Assembly (NCBI RefSeq): GCF_002018365.1
Contig: NZ_MVKX01000012.1
Span: forward strand, 1 to 64,000
Source: Acinetobacter amyesii
GTDB lineage: Bacteria > Pseudomonadota > Gammaproteobacteria > Pseudomonadales > Moraxellaceae
Direction: 5' to 3'
Length of the DNA stretch: 64,000 nt
Part shown: in pieces, positions 30,394-38,815 of the stretch
How the letters are laid out: every line of letters starts with the position of its first letter
Position numbering within the stretch: the stretch's first letter is position 1
The notes under the pieces: model-generated
Told to the model about the DNA's origin: nothing
Seen by the model: the letters and a program-made list of their open reading frames with translations, nothing else
Database searches by the model: none
Program-made: the position numbers and the translations under genes

Positions 30394-30420
30394 AAGCCGA
30401 CGAGAGTCGGCTTTATTTTT
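30394..30420 (+). terminator. Terminator after DyP peroxidase gene
   Basis: Stem AAGCCGAC / GTCGGCTT with four-base loop and T-rich tail. It separates this gene from the T6SS island on the other strand. Confidence 0.85.
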
Positions 30421-30429
30421 TAAAAATGC

Positions 30430-30963
30430 TTAAGCACAACCTTCCATTAAAGTTAGGTTAGTATCACCTACTTTTATACCTATAATTTTTTTGCTTTCGA
30501 TATCATACCGTGTACCCTTTGTTTTATCATGATTCCAAATAATAATTGAATAATCATTTTGAGATTCACCATATGGATTTATTTTTTTATCAATCACTGA
30601 ATTCTTATATTTTTCGTAAATTTTACTTTCTTCATCCCCTACTTTAATTCCTAGATTCGTAGAAACTCCGAGTTGATTTGAAGAAATTACAGAAATTTTA
30701 TTATTAAGAACTTGAAAATCCACATCGGATTTTATTTTTCTATTTTTAGCAAAAAAACAATTATCTACTCTACTATTTTCAATTTCAATAAATTCATCGT
30801 TAATTCTTTGATTTATTTCAACTCCACCAAAACCATTTTCTGTAAATATAGCATTTACATTATCATTTCGTATAACTTCAACTTCACTCTTTGATTGTTC
30901 TGTGAATGCTATTAATAAAAAGTATATTAAAAAACTAATAGTAAAAACTGATTTCTTTTTCAT
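30430..30963 (-). CDS. Putative periplasmic immunity protein (second of two)
   Basis: A 177-residue protein with a signal peptide (about 1-26), so probably periplasmic. Sequence GIKVGDEESKIYEKYKNS and the final GIKVGDTNLTLMEGCA form a repeated pattern seen in small secreted Acinetobacter proteins; Cys residues at about 69 and 176 may pair. Its ATG overlaps the effector's TAA (TAATG), so the two are translationally coupled. Position and export suit an immunity protein against a periplasmic toxin; there is no direct homology evidence. Very A/T-rich. Confidence 0.5.
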   Translation of the reverse strand: MKKKSVFTISFLIYFLLIAFTEQSKSEVEVIRNDNVNAIFTENGFGGVEINQRINDEFIEIENSRVDNCFFAKNRKIKSDVDFQVLNNKISVISSNQLGVSTNLGIKVGDEESKIYEKYKNSVIDKKINPYGESQNDYSIIIWNHDKTKGTRYDIESKKIIGIKVGDTNLTLMEGCA

Positions 30964-33392
30964 TATAAATCTTCCACTTTTGGAGAAAAGTCATGTAGAT
31001 GAATATGATGATTATGATCCTTCCATGACTGCGAATGAGGCAATAATGCATTTTTTTTAATTTTCACTGGATGTGAGCCAAACAATTTATAGCCAAATTT
31101 AAATAACTCTTCAACAAAAGCGACATTTTTATTCCAATCAAAATGATCATGAGAAGTATATGTTACTTCTGTCATATGTCTATTATTAATAGCTATATAT
31201 CTAAAATCACCATTTATACCATTCAAATGACTTACACTTTCACCTGGGGAACCATCCCTACAACTAAATCCAGATCCAATATATTCGGCATAACCCAAAT
31301 TACACATAGCACCAAGAACTGCAGACATTGATAATCCTGATAAATAATACCGACCATCACCACTAATAATATTCCACTTATAACCTAAAGATCCACTTTT
31401 GTAATATTTATGTTTACGTTGATCAATCAAATATGTATTACCACCTGCCTTAACACCTTTTGATTGCCATTTATCAGCCACTACAAATTGAGACTTACCT
31501 AAATTATAAAATCTTCCCGCCGAATCATAGTAAATAAATTCTGCATAACCAGTAGCAGCCTTATTTTCACGCTTAATCTTACCATCATGGTAAATATGAT
31601 AACGTGTCGTATCACTTGTAGGTGGAGATTGATTACTAACAGTTGTTAGTGGCTCACCGCCATTTTCCGTGTATGTATTATCTTGAATAGGCTGATTTTT
31701 TTCAGCCTCTGATTTTGCTCTTTCTGCCTGTTCTTTTGCTTCTTTTTCCTGAGCTTCTAGTTGCTTTTTTCGCTGCATTTGGTCAGATTTTTTCTTGAGC
31801 TCATCTGCTTCCTTACGCTTTTGATCGGCAATTTCATATAGCTTTGAAGCTTTTACAAATCCCTCATTAACTTTAAAATGCCTAATTGGTATTCCTTTCA
31901 GAACACGGAGCTTCTCCAGCTCTTTATTTTTTATTCCAAAGCCAAAAACAAAACCCAATAGCATTTTAACACTAATATCTCCATTACTATCTGTTCTTTT
32001 CGCAATTTGCTTATTTCTATAAAAAATACTTACTAGAGTATTTGTTACATTTTCATTATTTTCTTTAACATTAATTTTAAAAAAACATACAGGTAATTTA
32101 ATTTTAACAGTCTGATTAGATAAAGACTGTTCAACTTTAAAATGATGTATCTTTTGACGTTGTCCAGCTCCAGATACTGAAACCTCGATATCTTCGCCTA
32201 CTGCAGCCACTACACCTTTTTTAGTCCCTGATGAATCTGCTGTATGCTTTTTTATATTCCCTTTATAAGTTAAGTAAAAACCCATATTAGAAATAGCTTT
32301 CTTTGTATCCTCTTCTATAATTTGAATATTAAAACTCACATCTTTTATATTACCAGTAACTACTTCTTTTTTTTCTTCAGATGGATTCTGTTCATTTCTT
32401 ACTTCTTGAGGTGTTTTATTAGACTGAGGCTTTGATTGAGGCGTATTATTTTCTTCTAAATTCGCTTGAAATATTGAAACATCAAAATCTTTTAAGGTTG
32501 CAATTTGTTTTTGATCAGCTTTTTGAATAATAGGATTAGATTCTTTACCATCAGCTACAATTTTAATCTCAGTTGATGGGTGTCTAACAATGACAGGGAG
32601 ACTGCCATTTTCATCACTTTTAACCCGAACCTTCGTCTCTGCAGAAAAGGATTTTCCTGAATATATTGAAACAACTGTAACTTCTTTATTTATTAATGCC
32701 TTTTCATTTTTATCTTTTAGATTTATATATATTTTTCGATTACAACACTGCTCTAAATCAAATCCACCAAAGTCTTGAATATATTTTTTAATATGTGTTC
32801 CATTACCATCTGTTTGTTTATGACTAGAAAATTTTGAAACACCTAGAAAAGCCCCCAAACCTCCTATACCAACCAAATGCATGCCAGCGATAACGCCAGA
32901 CTCATTAATCTCTACACCTTGAATCACCCGACCAAAATGCTCATTTAAATTATTATTTCTAATCTGTTTACATAAATAATTAATCCATTCTTTTATTACT
33001 TCATATTGAATTTGAGGATTATTCAAAAATTCAAATTTCGAATTTATATTTTTTTTACCTGACCAATGTCCTGACCAATTATTAGAGTCAAATTGATTCT
33101 TCCAATTTTCATGTAAAGCAGATCCTTTCTTTGCCTTTTTAATATCTTCATAAGAGATCCCTTTATCACCTAAATAATATCCTAACTCATAAAGTGCAGA
33201 CTCTCCCCATTGAAATAAACCCAAATATCCAGCATCATTAATTTTTTTTGCACACCATAGATTTATTGGATGATTTAATGACAAAGATAAATCTGATGAG
33301 GATTCTTTAAAGCTAACTGCTTCAATAAAACCCGATAAATTAGTTTCAAAATTTCTAGTAGTACCATCCTTAAAAGTGATTGTTTTTTTCAT
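30963..33392 (-). CDS. Putative T6SS effector: muramidase-like plus MepA/LAS-like peptidase domains
   Basis: An 809-residue protein (start at 33392, after the upstream gene's stop). Residues about 1-210 resemble a lysozyme/SLT-type domain: Glu30-Ser31 in FKESSSD followed by GYLGLFQWG (Gln61). Residues about 215-500 look like Ig-like beta repeats, then a charged coiled coil (about 515-570). The C-terminus (about 600-809) has LAS metallopeptidase features: H722-x2-G-x3-D729 in SHLNGINGD and an HxHxH cluster (796-800) in HHIHLHDF, as in murein endopeptidase MepA. No signal peptide, so delivery would be via VgrG. Two predicted periplasmic neighbours fit immunity. Catalytic assignment is inference. 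Confidence 0.6.
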   Translation of the reverse strand: MKKTITFKDGTTRNFETNLSGFIEAVSFKESSSDLSLSLNHPINLWCAKKINDAGYLGLFQWGESALYELGYYLGDKGISYEDIKKAKKGSALHENWKNQFDSNNWSGHWSGKKNINSKFEFLNNPQIQYEVIKEWINYLCKQIRNNNLNEHFGRVIQGVEINESGVIAGMHLVGIGGLGAFLGVSKFSSHKQTDGNGTHIKKYIQDFGGFDLEQCCNRKIYINLKDKNEKALINKEVTVVSIYSGKSFSAETKVRVKSDENGSLPVIVRHPSTEIKIVADGKESNPIIQKADQKQIATLKDFDVSIFQANLEENNTPQSKPQSNKTPQEVRNEQNPSEEKKEVVTGNIKDVSFNIQIIEEDTKKAISNMGFYLTYKGNIKKHTADSSGTKKGVVAAVGEDIEVSVSGAGQRQKIHHFKVEQSLSNQTVKIKLPVCFFKINVKENNENVTNTLVSIFYRNKQIAKRTDSNGDISVKMLLGFVFGFGIKNKELEKLRVLKGIPIRHFKVNEGFVKASKLYEIADQKRKEADELKKKSDQMQRKKQLEAQEKEAKEQAERAKSEAEKNQPIQDNTYTENGGEPLTTVSNQSPPTSDTTRYHIYHDGKIKRENKAATGYAEFIYYDSAGRFYNLGKSQFVVADKWQSKGVKAGGNTYLIDQRKHKYYKSGSLGYKWNIISGDGRYYLSGLSMSAVLGAMCNLGYAEYIGSGFSCRDGSPGESVSHLNGINGDFRYIAINNRHMTEVTYTSHDHFDWNKNVAFVEELFKFGYKLFGSHPVKIKKNALLPHSQSWKDHNHHIHLHDFSPKVEDL

Positions 33393-33397
33393 TATTA

Positions 33398-33910
33398 TTA
33401 CTCTTTGTACCAATCATTAGCTTTATATTTTTCCATACTTACAGATGTATTATTTTTTAAATAGCTATTAAGTATAAATTTTAATTCTTGATCCTTACCA
33501 ACCTGATTGCAACTTAAAACTACTGACTGATCTTTACTATTTATTTTTCTAAAATATGCAAAAGCATTTTTTTCATCATAAATTAACCAAACATTGTGCC
33601 CATATTCTTTGTATTCGGCATTATAAATATTATATATTTTTTTATTATATGATATTTTTTGACACTGTCCTGTTGATAACCATTGTGATTTATTTGTTTT
33701 TAAATTCAAATCATTAATTACTTGCAAGCGATTTAAGCTACTTTTATCTCTACCAAAATTCCAAATATGTTCACATTCAACTTCCTCAAGCACCTGTATC
33801 TTTTTAATTGGCTGATTCCAATAACTCATACAGTCTTTCGAACTTTCCGCATATAACGTTGAGCTATTTAAAAATACAACTATAGCTATTATTTCTTTTA
33901 ATTTTTTCAT
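33398..33910 (-). CDS. Putative periplasmic immunity protein (first of two)
   Basis: A 170-residue protein with signal peptide (MKKLKEIIAIVVFLNSSTLYA, cleavage about 21) and four Cys in the mature part. GGGTGAG before the ATG at 33910 decides this start over the longer frame beginning at 33946, which lies inside vgrG. It starts 10 bp after the vgrG stop and ends 5 bp before the effector start, so it is embedded in the operon. No family recognised; the immunity role rests on position and predicted periplasmic location. Confidence 0.5.
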   Translation of the reverse strand: MKKLKEIIAIVVFLNSSTLYAESSKDCMSYWNQPIKKIQVLEEVECEHIWNFGRDKSSLNRLQVINDLNLKTNKSQWLSTGQCQKISYNKKIYNIYNAEYKEYGHNVWLIYDEKNAFAYFRKINSKDQSVVLSCNQVGKDQELKFILNSYLKNNTSVSMEKYKANDWYKE

Positions 33911-33920
33911 AAACTCACCC

Positions 33921-36900
33921 TTAAATTCCAAAACTCTTAAAATCATCTTCTAAATTATTATCGTCATCAATTTCCTCAGCATCGTGATTATGATCATCTT
34001 CATGACCGCCACAGCATGCTTCACCTAAATTATCCTGAGAAACATCTTCCTCCATAAGAAATAATTTATCCGAATCAATCTCAGATTTGCCTAACAGTCT
34101 TATTTCTACATTGTCAGGATTATCACTAAAGATTCTTTGAGTACGTGCATCTTTGTCAAGCAGGCCTATAAATTCCGTATTTTTATTTTTATTTATAACT
34201 TTATATTTAAATCCATCTTCCAATAATTCTTTAGAAATTAGACCTTTAAAATCAAATCTCCGACTAAAAACCCCACTCTCAGGCATCTTAGGTAATTGAG
34301 CATTTACAGTCGCCCCTCCCACAAAACTATGCTGCCCGGCCTTACTCTCAAACTTGCCGCCTGTTGTTGTAAATATTCCACTGCCATTAATTTTCAGTTG
34401 CGAGCCCCCTGCAGTCAGCACAATTTCTTTAGGACTGGTAATTTCAATTTTATCTTCCGTTGAAATGAGCTTAATCACCTTTCGGGCAATTGCTTCAATA
34501 GCATCATCTTGGGCTTGTAATTCAACTTTCCCTTTTGCGGCATACGCACTCAGGCCCTTTTGAGCCGCAAACAAACTGATTTTATCTTGCGCATGATGCA
34601 CAATATTTTTTTGTGCACTGAAATTAATCGAACCTTGTGCACTCTCAGCAATATCCTGCGAAGCCTGCATGACAATATCTTCAGGTGTAGTGAGTGCAAT
34701 ACCATGAGGTGATGCAAGCAACATCAACGCTTGGCGGAATAATTTGCCTTGTTCTTGTTTTGCCGTTGTATTGGATTTTTCTAAACCTTGCGCATAGCCT
34801 TCCATAAAGCCTTGTACTTTTTCTAATGCTTTTATGGGTGTCATCGCTGGTGGTAAACCACAACCACCATTATTCAACAAATCATCGGGATTAAATTTGA
34901 TGTCTTCGATCAATTTACCCACATCTTTTAATGCTTTTAATGGATCTTCTTTTAAGTTGCTTTTCAGACTTGCGACCCGCCCTTGAATCACATCCTTACC
35001 ATTTTCTTCAATATGATCTATGACAGACTTTAAGTTATCAAAGGCATCTTCGGCATCATTAAAAAATGCTTTAAATTCTTTTACTGTACTTTTGACATCA
35101 TGTGCGATTGAGCCCATTTCTGTGACAAAACTTTTACAATTCTTTAACGCTGCCAATGGGTCTCGACTTAAATCCTCCTTGAACAAATTTAAAGTCGCTT
35201 TGACAGCTTCGGCAGTACTTTTGATTTCTAAAGAGTTTATTAACTTCGGCAAACGATTAATCACATTTAATGCATCGGTCTGCTGCTTTACGGCTAAACC
35301 GCTCAGCATATTCATGCTCTGATGCCCTTGATTTAAAAGAGACTGAGCTTCAGCAGCAGCAAGATGATCGGCAACGGCTTTATCCTGTGCATAGGTACTA
35401 ATAAGTAAACCTTTACCTGCACGCATTGCCCCCCAAGCATCCGTTCGTAGCTCAAACCCCTCACCACGGCCATGGCTACTGTCTTGTTCTTTAGGATGGC
35501 TGAGATTACCTAAATTCAGCTGTGTCGCCGCATGACTACTTTGTAATTGGGTACTGATCTGCCCCGTCGTGTCATCAAAGCGCAGTTGGTTAAAGCCTGC
35601 TCCCGCAACTTCTTGGGAGCGAATACCACTGAGTTTTTTGGTTTCAGGAAGCTGACCTTTGAGGTCAAACATGGTCTGAGATCGCTCAGCCTCATGTATA
35701 CGTCCTACTACAAAGGGACGATCCACATCGCCCTCAAAAAAGTCGATGACCACGATCTCGCCAATACGAGGATGGAAACGTGCCCCATAACCTTCACCCG
35801 CCCATGGAGTCAGTACATCGACCCAAGCCGAGTCACTGTCATTATCATTACTCCCTGCTCCGCCATCATGACTATGGTCATCGCTGCGGGTGAACGTAAA
35901 CCGAACTTTTATACGCCCCCAAGCATCGACATAAATACTTTCCCCTTCTGGACCGACCACTTTGGCACGCTGTGGAAATGCAGGTGGGCGGTGTAATAAA
36001 GGATCATATTCAGGCACCACAGAAATTTGCCGACGGACCACATACAGCTCGCTGGCCTGCCTTTCATCCCCTAAAGATAGCCAGCGGCTCGCCGCAAGTA
36101 ACTTTTCTAATTGAACCAAAATATCTTTGGGTAAATTATTTTGGTTATAAAATGCTTTGCCCAATATGAGAAATTCACGATCTGTCGTTTGATGTTGATC
36201 GATTTCAGGATGATTCTCTAACTCAAACCAATACCCCACTTGTGCATCCCGCACGCTACTGCTGGCGGTAAAGTATTTGGCTTGTAATTCCTGATATTGA
36301 TTAAGTTGCCGATTCAACTGATCCAATTGCTGTGTATTTGAAGAGGTCGCCTGATCTGCACCTTTAAGGTCGGTTGTCCAAGCCGAACTCATGGTCCACG
36401 CCTGCTCTAAACTTAAGGTTTCATTATGCTGTTGCTCACTCTGTGCATGGGCACTTAAGAGCGGATTACTTTGGTCTTGTGCCAATTGTTGAGCTTGCCA
36501 ACGCTGCGTCTGAATCGTAGTCGATTGTAAAAATCGTTCTGCCACAAAACTGGTGATCGTATCCAAACGTTCCGTGGCATGACTACGATGAAAGCGAATT
36601 TTTTTCCGCTCTAAAGCACTATAAGCTTGATTGGTATCAATTAAACGCAGCTGCTGTGCTTGCATTGGTGCAGCCGAAAATGCGACAAATAACTCAGCTT
36701 CATCAATTAACCAATTGATCCCTTCACTGCGCCAAAGGCGGGTCAAAAATGCATAATCACTTTCATTCGCCTGCATGGTGAATGGACGCACATCATAGGT
36801 ACGTGCCAGCCCCTCTAAGTTCAAGCTTAAACTGGCAGCAAACAGCGCACTTTTTTTCTGCCATTCACTAAAAATAATCTCGGTCATCTCCCGTACCGAT

Positions 36901-37283
36901 TTATTCATAAAGACACGGCTATTACGACGCTTATGCCAGAGTGCTGTGGCATCCTCAATCACCAGCTTATAAACGGTCAATGCACCATCACTTTGACCTT
37001 GGCTTGCCCCGGTAATCACACCAGTCAGGCGACTGAGTTGTCCTAAATCTGTCACTTGATCGACAGCCATTCGGCCACCGATAAACTGCTTTAAAGCCAG
37101 ATGATCATTGGTCGAGAGACAAATAATTTCCGCACGAAAGCCTTGATTGATACGGTGTTGACCTTCAATCCTTTGAATAAAAACTTCTGTGTTTAATGAT
37201 TCATTTGAAAAATGAATATGCAGCGCACGTTTCTGTACGCTAAAGCCAAAGTTTTCCACCATGGCGTGAATATTTTTAAGCAT
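33921..37283 (-). CDS. vgrG: Type VI secretion spike protein VgrG with extended C-terminus
   Basis: An 1120-residue spike. N-terminal gp27-like domain (about 15-230), a Gln-rich helical insertion (about 250-345), gp5-like OB region (GPEGESIYVDAWGRIKVRF, about 444-460; WAGEGYGARFHPRIGEIVVIDFFEGD, about 494-519), then a helical insert (650-850), the DUF2345 beta-helix (about 855-1000) and a C-terminal Ig-like extension. The end has C1090-C1091, H1094, H1098, H1100 and many Asp/Glu. It punctures target cells and carries the downstream effector. First gene of a four-gene island; no PAAR, Hcp or adaptor gene is nearby. Confidence 0.95.
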   Translation of the reverse strand: MLKNIHAMVENFGFSVQKRALHIHFSNESLNTEVFIQRIEGQHRINQGFRAEIICLSTNDHLALKQFIGGRMAVDQVTDLGQLSRLTGVITGASQGQSDGALTVYKLVIEDATALWHKRRNSRVFMNKSVREMTEIIFSEWQKKSALFAASLSLNLEGLARTYDVRPFTMQANESDYAFLTRLWRSEGINWLIDEAELFVAFSAAPMQAQQLRLIDTNQAYSALERKKIRFHRSHATERLDTITSFVAERFLQSTTIQTQRWQAQQLAQDQSNPLLSAHAQSEQQHNETLSLEQAWTMSSAWTTDLKGADQATSSNTQQLDQLNRQLNQYQELQAKYFTASSSVRDAQVGYWFELENHPEIDQHQTTDREFLILGKAFYNQNNLPKDILVQLEKLLAASRWLSLGDERQASELYVVRRQISVVPEYDPLLHRPPAFPQRAKVVGPEGESIYVDAWGRIKVRFTFTRSDDHSHDGGAGSNDNDSDSAWVDVLTPWAGEGYGARFHPRIGEIVVIDFFEGDVDRPFVVGRIHEAERSQTMFDLKGQLPETKKLSGIRSQEVAGAGFNQLRFDDTTGQISTQLQSSHAATQLNLGNLSHPKEQDSSHGRGEGFELRTDAWGAMRAGKGLLISTYAQDKAVADHLAAAEAQSLLNQGHQSMNMLSGLAVKQQTDALNVINRLPKLINSLEIKSTAEAVKATLNLFKEDLSRDPLAALKNCKSFVTEMGSIAHDVKSTVKEFKAFFNDAEDAFDNLKSVIDHIEENGKDVIQGRVASLKSNLKEDPLKALKDVGKLIEDIKFNPDDLLNNGGCGLPPAMTPIKALEKVQGFMEGYAQGLEKSNTTAKQEQGKLFRQALMLLASPHGIALTTPEDIVMQASQDIAESAQGSINFSAQKNIVHHAQDKISLFAAQKGLSAYAAKGKVELQAQDDAIEAIARKVIKLISTEDKIEITSPKEIVLTAGGSQLKINGSGIFTTTGGKFESKAGQHSFVGGATVNAQLPKMPESGVFSRRFDFKGLISKELLEDGFKYKVINKNKNTEFIGLLDKDARTQRIFSDNPDNVEIRLLGKSEIDSDKLFLMEEDVSQDNLGEACCGGHEDDHNHDAEEIDDDNNLEDDFKSFGI

Positions 37284-37428
37284 TGTTATTATGTATTTAA
37301 TTTTTTTAATGACGGCATTTTATGAAATGATTATTTTTTCGTCTACTCTATTTTGCAAATAATTTGTTGAATTCTTCTTGTTTGCTTTTGCATTACTTTA
37401 GGATTCAAGTGAATAGGAACGTCAATGC

Positions 37429-37449
37429 TAGATCAATTTTGTTGATCTA
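37429..37449. repeat. Inverted repeat upstream of aminotransferase gene
   Basis: TAGATCAA-TTTTG-TTGATCTA, perfect 8-bp arms, in the 230-bp gap between divergent vgrG and the aminotransferase. It could be an operator or a remnant terminator; no regulator is obvious nearby. Confidence 0.45.
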
Positions 37450-37513
37450 ACTTTTCGCAGCCGCTGAGATGCTGCTACACTCAAAATGCAATCTATAAAA
37501 AATTTTAAGCTCC

Positions 37514-38668
37514 ATGATCACAATTGAATCCAAACTGCCTGCCCAAGGTGTGACTATTTTTAGCGTCATGAGCGCAATGGCGCAGCGTCTAAATGCACTG
37601 AATTTATCTCAAGGTTTTCCTGATTTTCCTGCACCTCCAGCGCTGTTAAATGCGCTAAGTGATGCGACGCAACAGGGTTTTAACCAATATGCTCCCGGCG
37701 ATGGACTGATGCATTTGCGTGAGCAATTGGTCCAACTGTTTGCCCATCGAGACAAATTAAATATTGACCCTCACACCGAAGTGACCATTACCCCGGGTGC
37801 AACCATTGGTATTTTTAGTGCCATTCAGGCCGTGGTTCATGCGGATGATGAAGTGATTATTTTTGATCCGAGCTATGACAGTTATGCGCCCAGTGTAAAA
37901 TTGGTTGGGGCTCATCCCATTCACATTGCCTTAGAGACGCCACATTTTACTGTGGATTGGAATCGTGTTGCCGCTGCGATTAACCATAAAACCCGGATGA
38001 TTATTGTCAATACACCGCATAATCCAACAGGTGCTGTTTGGGGGCGTGAGGACTGGCTCAACTTGATCGAACTGATTCGAGATAAAAATATTATTGTGCT
38101 GTCGGATGAGGTCTATGAGCATTTAATTTTTGATGGTCGTCAGCATCTATCCGCTTTGTCATTTCCTGAGCTGCGTGAACGCAGTTTTGTCGTGGGCTCA
38201 TTTGGTAAAACCTTTCACGTCACAGGGTGGAAAACCGGTTATTGCATTGCAGCGCCAGCCTTGATGCAAGTGTTTCGCCAAATCTATCAATTTGCCAATT
38301 TCTGCGGTGTTACGCCCGTACAAATGGCATTGGCTAACTTTATGGCAGAACATCCTGAGCACATTGCTGAATTGGCACATTTTTACCAAGCCAAGCGTGA
38401 CCGTTTCAATGCCGGCTTAAGCCACTCTAGATTTGAGTTGATTCCATCGGCAGGCACTTATTTCCAAAACCTTGACTACAGTGCCATACGTCCAGATTTA
38501 AAAGATGTGGAAATGTGTCAGTTGTTGGCAGAGCAACATAAAATCGTGGCGATTCCTGTCTCGGTGTTCTATCAAAAACCACCGGAAAATTTACGCTTAT
38601 TACGCTTCTGTTTTGCCAAACAAGATTCCACCTTAGATCAAGCTGCAGAGATTCTCTCCGCGGTTTAA
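37514..38668 (+). CDS. PLP-dependent aminotransferase, YbdL/methionine-aminotransferase type
   Basis: A 384-residue class I/II aminotransferase. The PLP lysine is in SFGKTFHVTGWKTGYC (K at GSFGKTF), NPTGAVW gives the Asn contact, and LSDEVYEHL provides the pyridine-N Asp and Tyr. The sequence around the Lys closely matches YbdL of E. coli, which prefers methionine. It would transaminate Met or aromatic amino acids with a 2-oxo acid. It neighbours the sulfur region but is not clearly part of it. Monocistronic with its own terminator. Confidence 0.85.
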   Translation: MITIESKLPAQGVTIFSVMSAMAQRLNALNLSQGFPDFPAPPALLNALSDATQQGFNQYAPGDGLMHLREQLVQLFAHRDKLNIDPHTEVTITPGATIGIFSAIQAVVHADDEVIIFDPSYDSYAPSVKLVGAHPIHIALETPHFTVDWNRVAAAINHKTRMIIVNTPHNPTGAVWGREDWLNLIELIRDKNIIVLSDEVYEHLIFDGRQHLSALSFPELRERSFVVGSFGKTFHVTGWKTGYCIAAPALMQVFRQIYQFANFCGVTPVQMALANFMAEHPEHIAELAHFYQAKRDRFNAGLSHSRFELIPSAGTYFQNLDYSAIRPDLKDVEMCQLLAEQHKIVAIPVSVFYQKPPENLRLLRFCFAKQDSTLDQAAEILSAV

Positions 38669-38717
38669 AGCAGTATCTGCCCAAACGTTTTTTTAAAACA
38701 GACATGTAGAAATAATG

Positions 38718-38750
38718 AAGCCTTGGTTACTCAAAAACTAAGGCTTTTTT
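38718..38750 (+). terminator. Terminator after aminotransferase gene
   Basis: Stem AAGCCTTGGT / ACTAAGGCTT (one mismatch) followed by a T-run. Confidence 0.75.
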
Positions 38751-38815
38751 GAATGCAAACATGATAGTGTTATCAGTAACTTAAAATCATAAAAAGCCGC
38801 GTCTAGGACCTGAGC

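Noticed and set aside
35547..35996. A 149-codon plus-strand frame within vgrG
   Set aside because: Antisense to well-conserved VgrG core sequence.
30430..37283. Complete type VI secretion cluster
   Set aside because: No tss, hcp, clpV or PAAR gene is present; only an orphan vgrG island can be claimed.
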